A stretch of 64,000 bases of DNA from contig NZ_CP046619.1 in NCBI RefSeq assembly GCF_009755725.1, positions 1,054,001-1,118,000 on the forward strand, given 5' to 3'. The stretch is from Diaminobutyricimonas sp. LJ205. GTDB taxonomy: Bacteria; Actinomycetota; Actinomycetes; Actinomycetales; Microbacteriaceae. Below are positions 36,144-45,250 of this stretch, one piece after another. How positions within the stretch are numbered: the stretch's first letter is position 1; each line of letters starts with the position of its first letter. Both the position numbers and the translations under genes were made by a program. The notes beneath the pieces are model-generated. The model did no database searches. It was given only the letters and a program-made list of their open reading frames with translations, and was not told the DNA's origin.

Positions 36144-36569
36144 CTAAGCGAGGCTCGCTTCGATGGTGATCGGCACGCCCTTCAGCGCCTGCGAGACGGG
36201 GCAGTTGGTCTTGGCTTCCTCGGCGAGGCGCTCGAAGTCCTCGTCGCTCAGCCCGGCGATCTTCGCGCTCACCAGCAGGTGGCTGCCGGTGATGCCCTCG
36301 CCCGGCTGGAAGGTGACCGCAGCGGTGACCTGCAGGCTCTCCGGCGGCGTGCCGTTCTTGGCGAGAATCCCCGAGAACGCCATCGAGTAGCACGCGCTGT
36401 GCGCGGCGCCGATGAGCTCCTCGGGGTTCGTCATGCCGGTGACGCCCTCCGAGCGTGCCGCCCAGGTGACTGGGAATTCCGCCGCATCCGAGGTGTCAAG
36501 CGAAGTGGTGCCCTTGCCGCTTGTCAGATCGCCGAACCACAGGGTCGTTGCTTCACTGGTCACTGCCAT
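36144..36569 (-). CDS. OsmC-family peroxiredoxin
   Basis: This 141-residue OsmC-type peroxidase reduces organic hydroperoxides. Both catalytic cysteines are present: C60 in AAHSACYSMAFS and C123 in KTNCPVSQAL, together with the PEELIGAAH Glu segment that positions the substrate. ATG at 36569 has AAGGAGGAC upstream. It leads a probable two-gene operon with the TIGR01777 gene and is divergent from thyA. Confidence 0.94.
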   Translation of the reverse strand: MAVTSEATTLWFGDLTSGKGTTSLDTSDAAEFPVTWAARSEGVTGMTNPEELIGAAHSACYSMAFSGILAKNGTPPESLQVTAAVTFQPGEGITGSHLLVSAKIAGLSDEDFERLAEEAKTNCPVSQALKGVPITIEASLA

Positions 36570-36663
36570 GGTGTCCTCCTTCGTTGGGACTCCCAGCCTA
36601 TGGGTGTTGCGCGGCGAAGCGGCATGCACGCGATCCGCAGCCCTCGCCGGTTAGGGTGAGATT

Positions 36664-37488
36664 GTGGCCGCTGACTCCGATGCTCTGACCCCGATCCGCA
36701 CCCCGTACGAGGACCTGCTCCGCGACGTGCTCGAGAACGGCACCCACAAGTCGGATCGCACCGGTACCGGCACTCGCAGCGTATTCGGCCGGCAGATCCG
36801 GTTCGATCTCGCCGAGGGTTTCCCGCTGATCACCACCAAGCGCGTGCACTTCAAGTCGATCGCGTATGAACTGCTCTGGTTCCTGCGGGGCGACAGCAAC
36901 GTGGGCTGGTTGCGCGAGAACGGCGTCACCATCTGGGACGAATGGGCGGACGCCGAAGGCGAACTCGGCCCGGTCTACGGCGTGCAGTGGCGGTCGTGGC
37001 CGACCCCGAGCGGGGAGCAGATCGACCAGATCTCCGACGTGATCGAGGCCATCAAGACCACTCCGGATTCGCGGCGCCTGATCGTGTCGGCGTGGAACCC
37101 TGCCGACATCCCCAACATGGCCCTGGCGCCCTGCCACGCGCTGTTCCAGTTCTACGTCGCCGACGGCAAATTGTCGTGCCAGCTGTACCAGCGCAGCGCC
37201 GACATGTTCCTCGGAGTGCCGTTCAACATCGCCAGCTACGCGCTGCTGACTCATCTCGTAGCCGACCAGGTCGGCCTCGAGGTCGGCGAGTTCGTCTGGA
37301 CCGGCGGCGACTGCCACATCTACGACAACCACCTCGACCAGGTCACCGAGCAGCTCAGCCGGGACCCGTTCCCGTACCCGCAGCTGCAAGTCACACATCG
37401 CGACAGCATCTTCGACTACGAATACGCCGACCTCGCCATCGAGAACTACCAGCACCACCCGTCGATCCGCGCCGCCGTCGCGGTCTGA
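36664..37488 (+). CDS. thyA: Thymidylate synthase
   Basis: This 274-residue enzyme methylates dUMP to dTMP with methylene-tetrahydrofolate. The nucleophile C157 lies in [10 protein letters not shown], and [26 protein letters not shown] and [12 protein letters not shown] are all standard. It starts with GTG. The folA gene follows 6 bases later, so the enzyme that regenerates tetrahydrofolate is co-expressed. Confidence 0.98.
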   Translation: MAADSDALTPIRTPYEDLLRDVLENGTHKSDRTGTGTRSVFGRQIRFDLAEGFPLITTKRVHFKSIAYELLWFLRGDSNVGWLRENGVTIWDEWADAEGELGPVYGVQWRSWPTPSGEQIDQISDVIEAIKTTPDSRRLIVSAWNPADIPNMALAPCHALFQFYVADGKLSCQLYQRSADMFLGVPFNIASYALLTHLVADQVGLEVGEFVWTGGDCHIYDNHLDQVTEQLSRDPFPYPQLQVTHRDSIFDYEYADLAIENYQHHPSIRAAVAV

Positions 37489-37494
37489 GCGGGC

Positions 37495-38052
37495 ATGAGC
37501 ACCGGCGACACGAACCCAAACGACGTGAGCGACACCACCGCCCCCCGCATCGGGCTGATCTGGGCGCAAGCCCGGGGTGGCGTCATCGGCAAGGACGGGC
37601 AGATGCCCTGGCACCTGCCCGAGGACCTCGCACACTTCAAGGCGATCACGATCGGCAGCACCGTGATCATGGGCAGGCGCACCTGGGATTCCCTGCCACC
37701 GCGGTTCCGTCCGCTCAGTGACCGGCGCAACGTGGTCGTCACCCGGCAGGACGACTGGCAGGCGGATGGCGCGGAGGTCATGCACTCGGTTGCTGCGGCG
37801 CTTCAGACGGCGACTCCGGGAGCGGACGGGTTCATCTGGGTGATCGGCGGCGGCCAGATCTTCGATGAGGTGATCGGCGACGCTGACCGGCTCGAAGTCA
37901 CCGAGATCGACGCCGACGTCGACGGGGATGTCACCGCACCCGCCATCGATGACAACTGGACGGCTGTCGCGGTCGACCCGAACGCCGACTGGCTCGTATC
38001 GCGCACCGGGCTGCGCTACAGGTTCCTGAGCTACGTGCCGGGTCGGCGCTAG
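37495..38052 (+). CDS. folA: Dihydrofolate reductase
   Basis: This 185-residue enzyme reduces dihydrofolate, the by-product of ThyA, with NADPH. Family motifs are ARGGVIGKDGQMPWHLPEDL near 25-44, TVIMGRRTWDSLP near 56-68, and VIGGGQIF near 117-124. A non-conserved N-terminus of about 18 residues precedes the first strand; ATG at 37495 is 6 bases after the thyA stop. The gene converges with the WYL regulator. Confidence 0.97.
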   Translation: MSTGDTNPNDVSDTTAPRIGLIWAQARGGVIGKDGQMPWHLPEDLAHFKAITIGSTVIMGRRTWDSLPPRFRPLSDRRNVVVTRQDDWQADGAEVMHSVAAALQTATPGADGFIWVIGGGQIFDEVIGDADRLEVTEIDADVDGDVTAPAIDDNWTAVAVDPNADWLVSRTGLRYRFLSYVPGRR

Positions 38053-38083
38053 CTGTACTGACCGGGGAGGCTGATTGGGTGAC

Positions 38084-38785
38084 TCACTCGCCCCGACCAT
38101 GCACCGGTCTGGCGTTCGCTGGGGGTTCTCCGACCTCGTGCATGGTATGGCCGCCGCAAGCCGTCTTGGTGACGCTGGCTCGCTCGATGCGCGACACGGT
38201 GAACCATCGGATTGCGTTGCGCAGTCGGCACCACCCAACTAGGTACCACTGGCCGTTCGTGGAGGCGAACAGCACGGGTTCGACGTCGCGGGTGGTCGTG
38301 GTCCCATCTCTCGATGTGTAGCGAATGCGGACTACTCGCTGCTCGGCCATCGCCTCCTCTAATGCCGACCTGATTGTGCGCGAAGAGGAGGAGGGAATCG
38401 GGTTGACCCAGACGCGGCCGGCCAGCTCGTCGGCTCTTGCTCGGGTTCTGGGATCGAGGACGTCCAGGATCTTCTGGATCCCGGCTGCTGCCAGATCGGC
38501 GTAGGGGGCATCGGGTGCAGCGGACACGGCCGCCATGAGCGCCACGGCCTGCGCTGGGGACAGGCTGACAGGCGGCAGGGACGCGCCTACCGCCAATCCG
38601 TAGCCACCGCCCGGACCTGGGCGCGACCATACGGGCGCGCCGCTGTTCTCGAGCGCAGCGAGGTCTCTCTTGACTGTGCGCACGGACACGTCGAACTCTC
38701 TCGCCAGCCGCTCGGCGGAGCAACCCCGTGATCCGTTCCGGCGCAGCATCTCGGACAGGGCATGAAGTCGTTCTGCTCGCTTCAC
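38084..38785 (-). CDS. YafY-type regulator with HTH and WYL domains
   Basis: This 233-residue regulator begins with a DeoR-like winged helix (residues 1-60; LAREFDVSVRTVKRDLAAL), has the linker VSLSPAQAVALMAAV, and ends in a WYL ligand-sensing domain containing NGQWYLVGWCRLRNAIRWF. It probably controls the divergent hydrolase gene, 73 bases away, where several TGACA repeats occur. It sits inside an otherwise conserved folate/lysine neighbourhood, which suggests the pair was inserted. Confidence 0.9.
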   Translation of the reverse strand: MKRAERLHALSEMLRRNGSRGCSAERLAREFDVSVRTVKRDLAALENSGAPVWSRPGPGGGYGLAVGASLPPVSLSPAQAVALMAAVSAAPDAPYADLAAAGIQKILDVLDPRTRARADELAGRVWVNPIPSSSSRTIRSALEEAMAEQRVVRIRYTSRDGTTTTRDVEPVLFASTNGQWYLVGWCRLRNAIRWFTVSRIERASVTKTACGGHTMHEVGEPPANARPVHGRGE

Positions 38786-38807
38786 CGTTCAGCCCGCATC
38801 AAATTCA

Positions 38808-38860
38808 TGACACAAATAGTGACATACACCTGCCCGTAGCGCCTACGAAGCTAGTGACAT
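38808..38860. promoter_or_regulatory. TGACA repeats in the regulator/hydrolase divergent promoter
   Basis: TGACA occurs at 38808-38812 and 38820-38824, and TAGTGACAT occurs at 38817-38825 and again at 38852-38860, where it overlaps the hydrolase ATG. GTAG-CGC-CTAC lies between them. They are candidate sites for the WYL regulator. Confidence 0.4.
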
Positions 38861-39599
38861 GACAACTACTACGAGCAGTCCGACCATCATTCTCATCGCC
38901 GGCCACTGGCTGGGCGCTTGGGCGTGGGATGAAGTCCTTGAACACCTGAAAACCGACCACTCTCGCGCAATCGCGATGACGCTGCCTGGTCTCGATGGGG
39001 ACGATCCTGAGCGTGCGGCGAAGACTCTCGACGATCAAGCCGCAGCGGTCCTGGACGTCGTCGCTCGACTCGGGGTCTCCGAGGACCAGCCCGCGACTAT
39101 CGTCGCCCACAGTGGGGCGAACGCCCCCGTCAGCCTGGTCCTTGACCGGCACCCTGAGCTTGTTCATCGGGTGGTGTGGGTCGACTCCGGCCCTGTGGCG
39201 CCGGGAAGCGTCTTCGCCCCAGACCTCCCGGAGGGGGTGGAGGAGCTTCCGCTGCCGTCCTTCGACGTCCTCGCACAGCAGGCGAGCCTCGAGGGCCTGA
39301 GCGCAGAGGTCCTCGAGCGTTTTCGGGCCCGGGCCGTCCCTGAGCCCGGCCCCGTGCTTCGTCAGCCCGTCGAGCTCACGAACGATGCCCGCCGCAAGGT
39401 CCGGACCACCCTGGTGTGCTGCTCGATCCCGAGCGCACAGGTGCTGGAGCTGACCCGCGCAGGCCATGCCATGTTCGCCGAAGTCGCGAACCTCGAGCAC
39501 CTCGACGTCATTGACCTCCCGACGGGGCATTGGCCTATGTGGAGCCGTCCCCGCGACCTCGCCGAGGCCATTCAGTCAGCGGCTTCTCGAACCAACTGA
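38859..39599 (+). CDS. Alpha/beta hydrolase (regulator-linked)
   Basis: This 246-residue alpha/beta hydrolase has IILIAGHWLGAWAWDEVLEHL at the oxyanion strand, IVAHSGANAPVSLVLD with the nucleophile Ser near 86, and a catalytic His in LPTGHWPMWSRP near 225. It resembles small esterases that are commonly paired with a divergent YafY-type regulator. The substrate is unknown. No strong ribosome binding site precedes the ATG. A perfect terminator follows at 39617. Confidence 0.9.
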   Translation: MTTTTSSPTIILIAGHWLGAWAWDEVLEHLKTDHSRAIAMTLPGLDGDDPERAAKTLDDQAAAVLDVVARLGVSEDQPATIVAHSGANAPVSLVLDRHPELVHRVVWVDSGPVAPGSVFAPDLPEGVEELPLPSFDVLAQQASLEGLSAEVLERFRARAVPEPGPVLRQPVELTNDARRKVRTTLVCCSIPSAQVLELTRAGHAMFAEVANLEHLDVIDLPTGHWPMWSRPRDLAEAIQSAASRTN

Positions 39600-39616
39600 A
39601 CTGCACGTACAACCTG

Positions 39617-39646
39617 AAGGGGTCAGCCGGATCCGGCTGACCCCTT
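39617..39646 (+). terminator. Intrinsic terminator after the hydrolase gene
   Basis: A perfect 30-base palindrome with AAGGGGTCAGCCGG arms meeting at the centre is followed by TTCCGT. It would end transcription of the regulator-linked hydrolase. Confidence 0.85.
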
Positions 39647-39728
39647 TCCGTCTCCGAGGGGATTCATGACCTGCTCGCCGCCGATTCGGACCCGGTTTTC
39701 AGCCGAGTTCCTCTAGCATCGTCCGGGT

Positions 39729-40445
39729 ATGAATTCCGTAAACGCCGCCTCCGTCGACCTTGACAACCTGTCGGGCCTGGTTGGCATTGCCGCCCGCGTC
39801 ATCGACGCCCTCGGCGAGATCGGCGTCGGACTGCTCAGCCTGATCGAGACACTGTTCCCGCCGATCCCGAGCGAGATCGTCCTGCCGCTGGCCGGATTCC
39901 TCGCCCAACTGGGCGCGATGAACGTCTGGCTCGTGCTTGCCGCAGCAACCCTCGGCGCCTACCTCGGCGCGGTGATCTTCTACTACCTGGGCTATTGGGT
40001 GGGCGAGGAACGCACCATCCGGGTGCTGTCCAGGCTGCCGCTGGTCGACCGTGACGACTTCGAGAAGGCCGCCGGCTGGTTCCACAAGCACGGCGCTGGC
40101 GCGATCTTCTTCGGCCGGTTCATCCCCGCGGTGCGCAGCCTGATCTCGCTGCCTGCCGGGGCGGCGCGCATGCATTTCGGCACCTTCACCGTGTACACCC
40201 TGGCGGGCAGCTTCCTGTGGAATGCGGCGCTGGTCGGCGGCGGCTACGCCCTCGGCACCCAGTACGAGCTGATCGACGAGTACGCGAAGTACCTCGACTA
40301 CGCCGTGTATGCGGTCGTCGCCGGCATCCTGATCTGGCTGGTGGCGCGCGCAATCCTGCGTCAGCGACGCGCCAGGCGGCTGCTCGCGCACGCCGATGAT
40401 CTCGAGCAGGACGAGGCGCGCAGCGCCCATCACCTCTCCCGCTGA
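39729..40445 (+). CDS. DedA family membrane protein
   Basis: This 238-residue DedA/SNARE-associated membrane protein has the FPPIPSEIVLPLAGFLA motif near 39-55, the ATLGAYLGAVIFYYLGYWVG segment, FGRFIPAVRSLISLPAG near 129-145 with the conserved Arg pair, and four to five spans. The family includes undecaprenyl-phosphate and phospholipid transporters. It precedes dapA by 60 bases on the same strand. Confidence 0.92.
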   Translation: MNSVNAASVDLDNLSGLVGIAARVIDALGEIGVGLLSLIETLFPPIPSEIVLPLAGFLAQLGAMNVWLVLAAATLGAYLGAVIFYYLGYWVGEERTIRVLSRLPLVDRDDFEKAAGWFHKHGAGAIFFGRFIPAVRSLISLPAGAARMHFGTFTVYTLAGSFLWNAALVGGGYALGTQYELIDEYAKYLDYAVYAVVAGILIWLVARAILRQRRARRLLAHADDLEQDEARSAHHLSR

Positions 40446-40505
40446 CCGCGAGCGGTGCTCGCGCGCGGGTGCGAGCACCTGATCGTGACCGATACCCTGT
40501 AACTC

Positions 40506-41483
40506 GTGGCTACTCCAGATAATCCCTTCGGCCAGGTGCTCGTCGCACTTGTCACTCCGTTCACAGCAGACGGTGAAGTCGACTGGCCAGGCGTGGAGAA
40601 GCACATCGACGACGTCATCCGCGGCGGCGCCGACGGCATCGTCGTCACCGGCACAACGGGGGAGACCTCGACCCTGACCGACCCGGAGAAGATCCGCCTG
40701 GTCGAGGTCGGCAAGGATGTCGCGGCCGGCCGAGCCAAGATCATCACCGGCGGCGGCTCGAACGAGACCGCGCACGCCATTCAACTGGCCAAGAAGAGCG
40801 AGAAGGCCGGCGCCGACGGCAACATGATCGTCACGCCGTACTACAACAAGCCCACCCAGGCGGGCGTGCTCACCCACTTCCGTATGATCGCGGATGCCAC
40901 CGACCTGCCGGTCCTGCTGTATGACATCCCAGGCCGCACCGGCATCCCGATCATGTACGAGACGATCCTGCGTGCCGCCAAGCATCCGAACATCCTGGCC
41001 GTCAAGGACGCCAAGGGCGACCTCAGCGAGGTCAGCCGGGTGCTGAACCAGACCAACCTGCTGTACTTTGCGGGTGACGACGCCAACGCGCTGCCGACGC
41101 TCGCAATCGGCGGCACCGGACTGGTCGGCGTGACCGCGAACATCGCCCCCACGCCCTACCGGCACATGGTCGACGCCGTCAATGCGGGGGACCTGCCGAC
41201 CGCGACCGCCGCGCACAAAGCACTCGAACCGCTCGTGCGGGCGACGATGACCCACGTGCCCGGCACGGTCGCGACCAAGTACATCCTGCACGGCCTCGGT
41301 CGCATCCAGACGCCGCGCGTGCGGCTGCCGCTGGTTGGTCCCGAGGAATCAGAGGCAGCCCTCATCGAGGACGAGATCGCCCTCGTCAGAGACATCCCCG
41401 GAGTGGACTTCAGCAACTTCCGCCCCGACCGTAATGCCGCTGCCGGCGGCGCCCTTCCCAAGGTGGCCGGCACCACCCGATAG
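40506..41483 (+). CDS. dapA: 4-hydroxy-tetrahydrodipicolinate synthase
   Basis: This 325-residue enzyme condenses pyruvate with aspartate semialdehyde, the first committed step of lysine and diaminopimelate synthesis. The Schiff-base lysine is K167 in AVKDAKGD. The TGTTGETSTL loop near 49-58 and YDIPGRTGIP near 139 are conserved. GTG is the start. The C-terminus is slightly long (RPDRNAAAGGALPKVAG). It precedes rnj by 48 bases. Confidence 0.97.
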   Translation: MATPDNPFGQVLVALVTPFTADGEVDWPGVEKHIDDVIRGGADGIVVTGTTGETSTLTDPEKIRLVEVGKDVAAGRAKIITGGGSNETAHAIQLAKKSEKAGADGNMIVTPYYNKPTQAGVLTHFRMIADATDLPVLLYDIPGRTGIPIMYETILRAAKHPNILAVKDAKGDLSEVSRVLNQTNLLYFAGDDANALPTLAIGGTGLVGVTANIAPTPYRHMVDAVNAGDLPTATAAHKALEPLVRATMTHVPGTVATKYILHGLGRIQTPRVRLPLVGPEESEAALIEDEIALVRDIPGVDFSNFRPDRNAAAGGALPKVAGTTR

Positions 41484-41531
41484 CTTCGACAGGGGGCTTG
41501 CGGCCCCACCCACTAGTGACACCAGGTGCAC

Positions 41532-43208
41532 ATGCCAGTTACAGTTTTCGATCCACCACCACTTGAGCAGGGCACCCTCCGGGTGATCCCGGTCGGCGGT
41601 CTCGGCGAGATCGGTCGCAACATGACCGTCTACGAGATGGACGGCAAAATCCTCATCGTCGACGCCGGCGTGCTGTTCCCCGAGGAACACCAGCCCGGCG
41701 TCGACCTGATCCTGCCCGATCTCAGCCCCATCCGGGACCGGCTCGATCAGGTCGTCGGCATCGTGCTCACCCACGGTCACGAGGACCACATCGGCGCCGT
41801 GCCGTACATCCTGCGGATCAAGAACGACATTCCGCTGATCGGCTCGACGCTGACCCTCGCGCTCGTGGAGGCGAAGCTCAAGGAACACCGGATCAAGCCG
41901 TTCACCCTGACCGTCGAAGAGGACCAGCGCGAACAGCTCGGCCCGTTCGACCTCGAATTCATCGCGGTCAACCACTCCATCCCGGATGCGCTGGCGGTCG
42001 CCATCCGCACCAGCGCCGGCCTCGTGCTGCACACCGGCGACTTCAAGATGGACCAGCTGCCGCTGGATGACCGGATCACCGACCTGCGCGCCTTCGCCCG
42101 GCTCGGTGAAGAGGGCGTCGACCTGTTCCTGCCGGACTCCACGAACGCCGACGTGCCCGGCTTCACGCCGGCCGAGCGCGACATCGGGGCGGTGCTCGAG
42201 AACGTCATCGCCCGCGCCCCGCGCCGGGTGATCGTCGCCAGCTTCTCCAGCCACGTGCACCGGGTGCAGCAGGTGCTCGACGCGGCCGCGGCGAACGGCC
42301 GCAAGGTCGCGCTGATGGGCCGCTCGATGGTGCGCAACATGGGCATCGCCGCCGACCTCGGCTACCTTGACGTTCCCGAGGGTGTGCTCATCGACTACAA
42401 GAAGTCGACGAACCTGCCCGATGACCAGCTCGTCTACATGAGCACCGGATCACAGGGCGAGCCGATGGCTGTGCTCGCGCGCATGGCCAACCTGGAGCAC
42501 CAGATCGAGGTCGGCGAGGGCGACACCGTCATCCTCGCGTCGAGCCTGATCCCAGGCAACGAGAACGCCGTCTACCGGGTGATCAACGGGCTGATGAAGC
42601 TGGGCGCCAACGTCGTGCACAAGGGCAACGCCAAGGTGCACGTCTCCGGCCACGCCGCCGCCGGCGAGCTGCTCTACTGCTACAACATCCTGCAGCCGCG
42701 CTACGTGCTGCCGGTGCACGGTGAGGAACGCCACCTGCGCGCAAGCGCCGCGCTGGCGATCGACACCGGTGTGCCGAAGGAGAACACCATCATCGGCGAG
42801 GACGGCACGGTCGTCGACCTCAAGGATGGCGTCGCCCGGGTGGTCGGCCAGCTCGACCTCGGCTACGTGTACGTCGACGGCTCCAGTGTCGGCGAGATCA
42901 CCGACGCCGACCTCAAGGACCGCCGCATCCTCGCCGAAGAGGGCTTCATCTCCATCTTCATTGCCGTCGACCCGCAGACCGGCCGGGCGATCGTCGGCCC
43001 GGAGATCCAGTCCCGCGGCTTCGCCGAGGACGAGTCGGTGTTCGACACGGTCAAGCCGCAGATCATCAAGGCGCTTGCGGATGCCGCCGCCAACGGCACC
43101 CGCGACCAGCACCAGTTCCAGCAGGTGGTCCGGCGCACCGTCGGCCGCTGGGTGAACACCCAGCACCGTCGTCGCCCGATGATCGTCCCGGTCGTGATCG
43201 AGGCGTAG
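41532..43208 (+). CDS. rnj: Ribonuclease J
   Basis: This 558-residue metallo-beta-lactamase/beta-CASP nuclease acts as 5'-exo- and endonuclease on RNA. The metal motif THGHEDHIGA lies near 79-88, and SGHAAAGELLYCYNILQPRYVLPVHGE near 380-405 includes the beta-CASP His. A C-terminal domain (QVVRRTVGRWVNTQHRRRPM) supports dimerisation. ATG at 41532 has CCAGG about 5 bases upstream; GTG at 41526 overlaps that site and is less likely. It follows dapA, the usual actinobacterial order. Confidence 0.97.
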   Translation: MPVTVFDPPPLEQGTLRVIPVGGLGEIGRNMTVYEMDGKILIVDAGVLFPEEHQPGVDLILPDLSPIRDRLDQVVGIVLTHGHEDHIGAVPYILRIKNDIPLIGSTLTLALVEAKLKEHRIKPFTLTVEEDQREQLGPFDLEFIAVNHSIPDALAVAIRTSAGLVLHTGDFKMDQLPLDDRITDLRAFARLGEEGVDLFLPDSTNADVPGFTPAERDIGAVLENVIARAPRRVIVASFSSHVHRVQQVLDAAAANGRKVALMGRSMVRNMGIAADLGYLDVPEGVLIDYKKSTNLPDDQLVYMSTGSQGEPMAVLARMANLEHQIEVGEGDTVILASSLIPGNENAVYRVINGLMKLGANVVHKGNAKVHVSGHAAAGELLYCYNILQPRYVLPVHGEERHLRASAALAIDTGVPKENTIIGEDGTVVDLKDGVARVVGQLDLGYVYVDGSSVGEITDADLKDRRILAEEGFISIFIAVDPQTGRAIVGPEIQSRGFAEDESVFDTVKPQIIKALADAAANGTRDQHQFQQVVRRTVGRWVNTQHRRRPMIVPVVIEA

Positions 43209-43227
43209 TACCCGTCTCGTTTGAACC

Positions 43228-43295
43228 GCGGCGCTAGTGTTTCGGCCGCGCGCTGGCGGAGTTTCGCTAGCGCCAAGCCGATCGGCTAGCGCCGC
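43228..43295. repeat. Nested inverted repeat, copy B
   Basis: The outer arms GCGGCGCTAG (43228-43237) and CTAGCGCCGC (43286-43295) are perfect. Inside, TCGCTAGCGCCAAGCC echoes the right arm of copy A at 13518-13533. It fills part of the 225-base gap between rnj and the exporter operon. Confidence 0.7.
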
Positions 43296-43433
43296 TGTTG
43301 CGCCGCGGCGAACTCCTTGGATTGAGTGCTGACGGAGCGCAGCGACGCCACGCTCAATGTCATCCCTCCGACTGATAGCCGAAAATGTCTCGCTCCCGAT
43401 AGTGTGCTCGAAGACAACGGCTAGGGGGATCGT

Positions 43434-44429
43434 GTGAGTGTTGCGCGCAGGTGGGTATTTCCGATCATCTGGATGGTGATCTTCGCGGTGATCGCGGTCG
43501 CCCTGGTGAAGGTGGCGTTCTTCGCTGATCCCGCCGCGGCGACCAGGGATTCCATACTTCCGACCGGGTCGATCGAGGAACCTCAGGTTCCGGTCGTCAC
43601 CGACACGATCCGCAACGACGTGACACTCACCGGCACGGTGAACGCTGACGATGCCGTCCTGGTCAAGGCGACCCTTGCTGGCGAGGTGCGCAAGGTCAGC
43701 GGAAGCGTCGGGCAGTGGGTTGACGCGGGCGCGGAACTGTTCACCATCCGCTCCGAAACCCCCGGCGACATGCTTCCGGATGGCACCATGGGCAAGCCCA
43801 AGGTGAAGACCGAGACCGTGAAGGCGCCCATCTCGGGAACGCTGACGAGTCTCACGGTGATTGTCGGTCAGGCCGTCAGCGTCGGTGAAGAAGCGGGCAA
43901 GGTCGCCCCGGCGAGCTTCAACGTCACCGCGTCGATGCCGCCCGAGCAGCAGTACCGTCTGCTGAACAAGCCGACCGAGGCGACCGTGACCATCACCGGC
44001 GGACCGGCGCCGTTCACGTGCACCGGCCTGTCGATCACGACCGCTCTCGCCGGGCAGGGGGAGGGTGAGGGTGCGACATCCGGCACCACCGTCCGCTGTG
44101 CCGTGCCCGCCGAGGTCACCGTGTTCGCCGGCCTCGCCGCGCAGCTCACCATCGCCGGCGGGCTGGCCGAGAACGTGCTGGTCATACCGACCACCGCGGT
44201 CGAGGGCGGGGCGCAGACCGGGGTTGTGCATCTCATCGGCGCAGACGGTGCCACCGAGGAGCGCCCGGTCACGCTGGGCCTCAACGACGGCGTGTCAGTA
44301 GAGGTCATCGAGGGCCTCGCCGAGGGCGATATGGTGCTCCAGTTCGTGCCCGGTGCGCCCGCTGTGGAGATGGTGCCGGAAGGTTGTTCCACGGATCAGT
44401 TCGGCAACACCATCTGCATGGGCGGCTGA
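43434..44429 (+). CDS. HlyD/MacA-like efflux adaptor
   Basis: This 331-residue membrane-fusion-type protein has one N-terminal span (about 8-30), a biotinyl-lipoyl-like barrel with TLTGTVNADDAVLVKATLAGEVRK near 65-88 and VKAPISGTLTSLTVIVGQAV near 127-146, and a beta-barrel/membrane-proximal part near VLVIPTTAVEGGAQTGVVHL. The C-terminus ends EGCSTDQFGNTICMGG with two Cys 11 residues apart, a possible disulfide. It is the first gene of a three-gene exporter operon (GTG start). Confidence 0.88.
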   Translation: MSVARRWVFPIIWMVIFAVIAVALVKVAFFADPAAATRDSILPTGSIEEPQVPVVTDTIRNDVTLTGTVNADDAVLVKATLAGEVRKVSGSVGQWVDAGAELFTIRSETPGDMLPDGTMGKPKVKTETVKAPISGTLTSLTVIVGQAVSVGEEAGKVAPASFNVTASMPPEQQYRLLNKPTEATVTITGGPAPFTCTGLSITTALAGQGEGEGATSGTTVRCAVPAEVTVFAGLAAQLTIAGGLAENVLVIPTTAVEGGAQTGVVHLIGADGATEERPVTLGLNDGVSVEVIEGLAEGDMVLQFVPGAPAVEMVPEGCSTDQFGNTICMGG

Positions 44430-44431
44430 TC

Positions 44432-45250
44432 ATGAGCATGCTCCGGCTCGAAGCGGTCACCCGATCGGTGACGCTTCCGGATGAGTCGATCCTCGACATC
44501 CTGAAGGGCATCGACCTCGAGGTCGAGGTCGGCGACCACATCAGCATCGTCGGCCGATCCGGCAGCGGAAAATCCACGCTGCTCAATCTGCTCGGACTGC
44601 TCGACGAACCCACTTCGGGCGCGCTGTACTTCGACGAGGTGCCGGTCGGACGTCTCAGCTCCGCCGCACGCGATCGCCGCCGCGGCCGTGATGTGGGATT
44701 CATCTTCCAGCAGTTCAACCTGCTGCCCGGGCGCACCGCCCTGGAGAACGCCATGATGCCGCTGATGTACGCGAAGGGCCGGCAGTTCTGGCGACGCGAG
44801 CGGATCGCCACCGAGATGCTCGAACGAGTCGGGCTCGGGCATCGCCTCGACTCGAAGCCCGACCGGCTGTCCGGCGGTGAGCAGCAGCGCGTCGCGATCG
44901 CCCGCGCCCTGGTGCGTGGGCCGCGGCTGATCCTCGCCGACGAACCAACCGGTGCACTCGATGTCGAGACCGGCGCCACGGTCATGGCCCTGCTCGATGA
45001 CATTGCCGAGCAGTCCGGAGCGGCGCTCATCACGATCACGCACGATGTCAACGTCGCCGCCCTGGCGCGGCGACACTACCGGCTCGATCAGGGCGTCCTC
45101 GTCCGGATTGACGACCTGGCCCGAACCCCTGACGACCTGATCCGAACCGCTGGTCCGGCCTCGCCTTACCGCCCGATATCCGCGGCTCCGCAGAGCCCGG
45201 TCGGCGCGGAACCGTCGCCCACCTACGGCACGGCGGAGGTGACCGCGTGA
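44432..45250 (+). CDS. MacB-like ABC transporter ATPase
   Basis: This 272-residue ATPase has Walker A GRSGSGKST at 41-49, the Q-loop in FIFQQFNLLPGRTALENAMMP, signature LSGGEQQRVAIARAL near 147-161, Walker B LILADEPTGALD, and the HDVN H-loop. It is the LolD/MacB type that powers mechanotransmission rather than classical transport. A C-terminal tail of about 45 polar residues follows. It starts 3 bases after the adaptor and overlaps the permease by 4 bases. Confidence 0.93.
   Translation: MSMLRLEAVTRSVTLPDESILDILKGIDLEVEVGDHISIVGRSGSGKSTLLNLLGLLDEPTSGALYFDEVPVGRLSSAARDRRRGRDVGFIFQQFNLLPGRTALENAMMPLMYAKGRQFWRRERIATEMLERVGLGHRLDSKPDRLSGGEQQRVAIARALVRGPRLILADEPTGALDVETGATVMALLDDIAEQSGAALITITHDVNVAALARRHYRLDQGVLVRIDDLARTPDDLIRTAGPASPYRPISAAPQSPVGAEPSPTYGTAEVTA

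Noticed and set aside
42450-44231. Long minus-strand open frame opposite rnj and the adaptor gene
   Set aside because: Spans two real plus-strand genes and an intergenic repeat; residue composition is typical of antisense frames.
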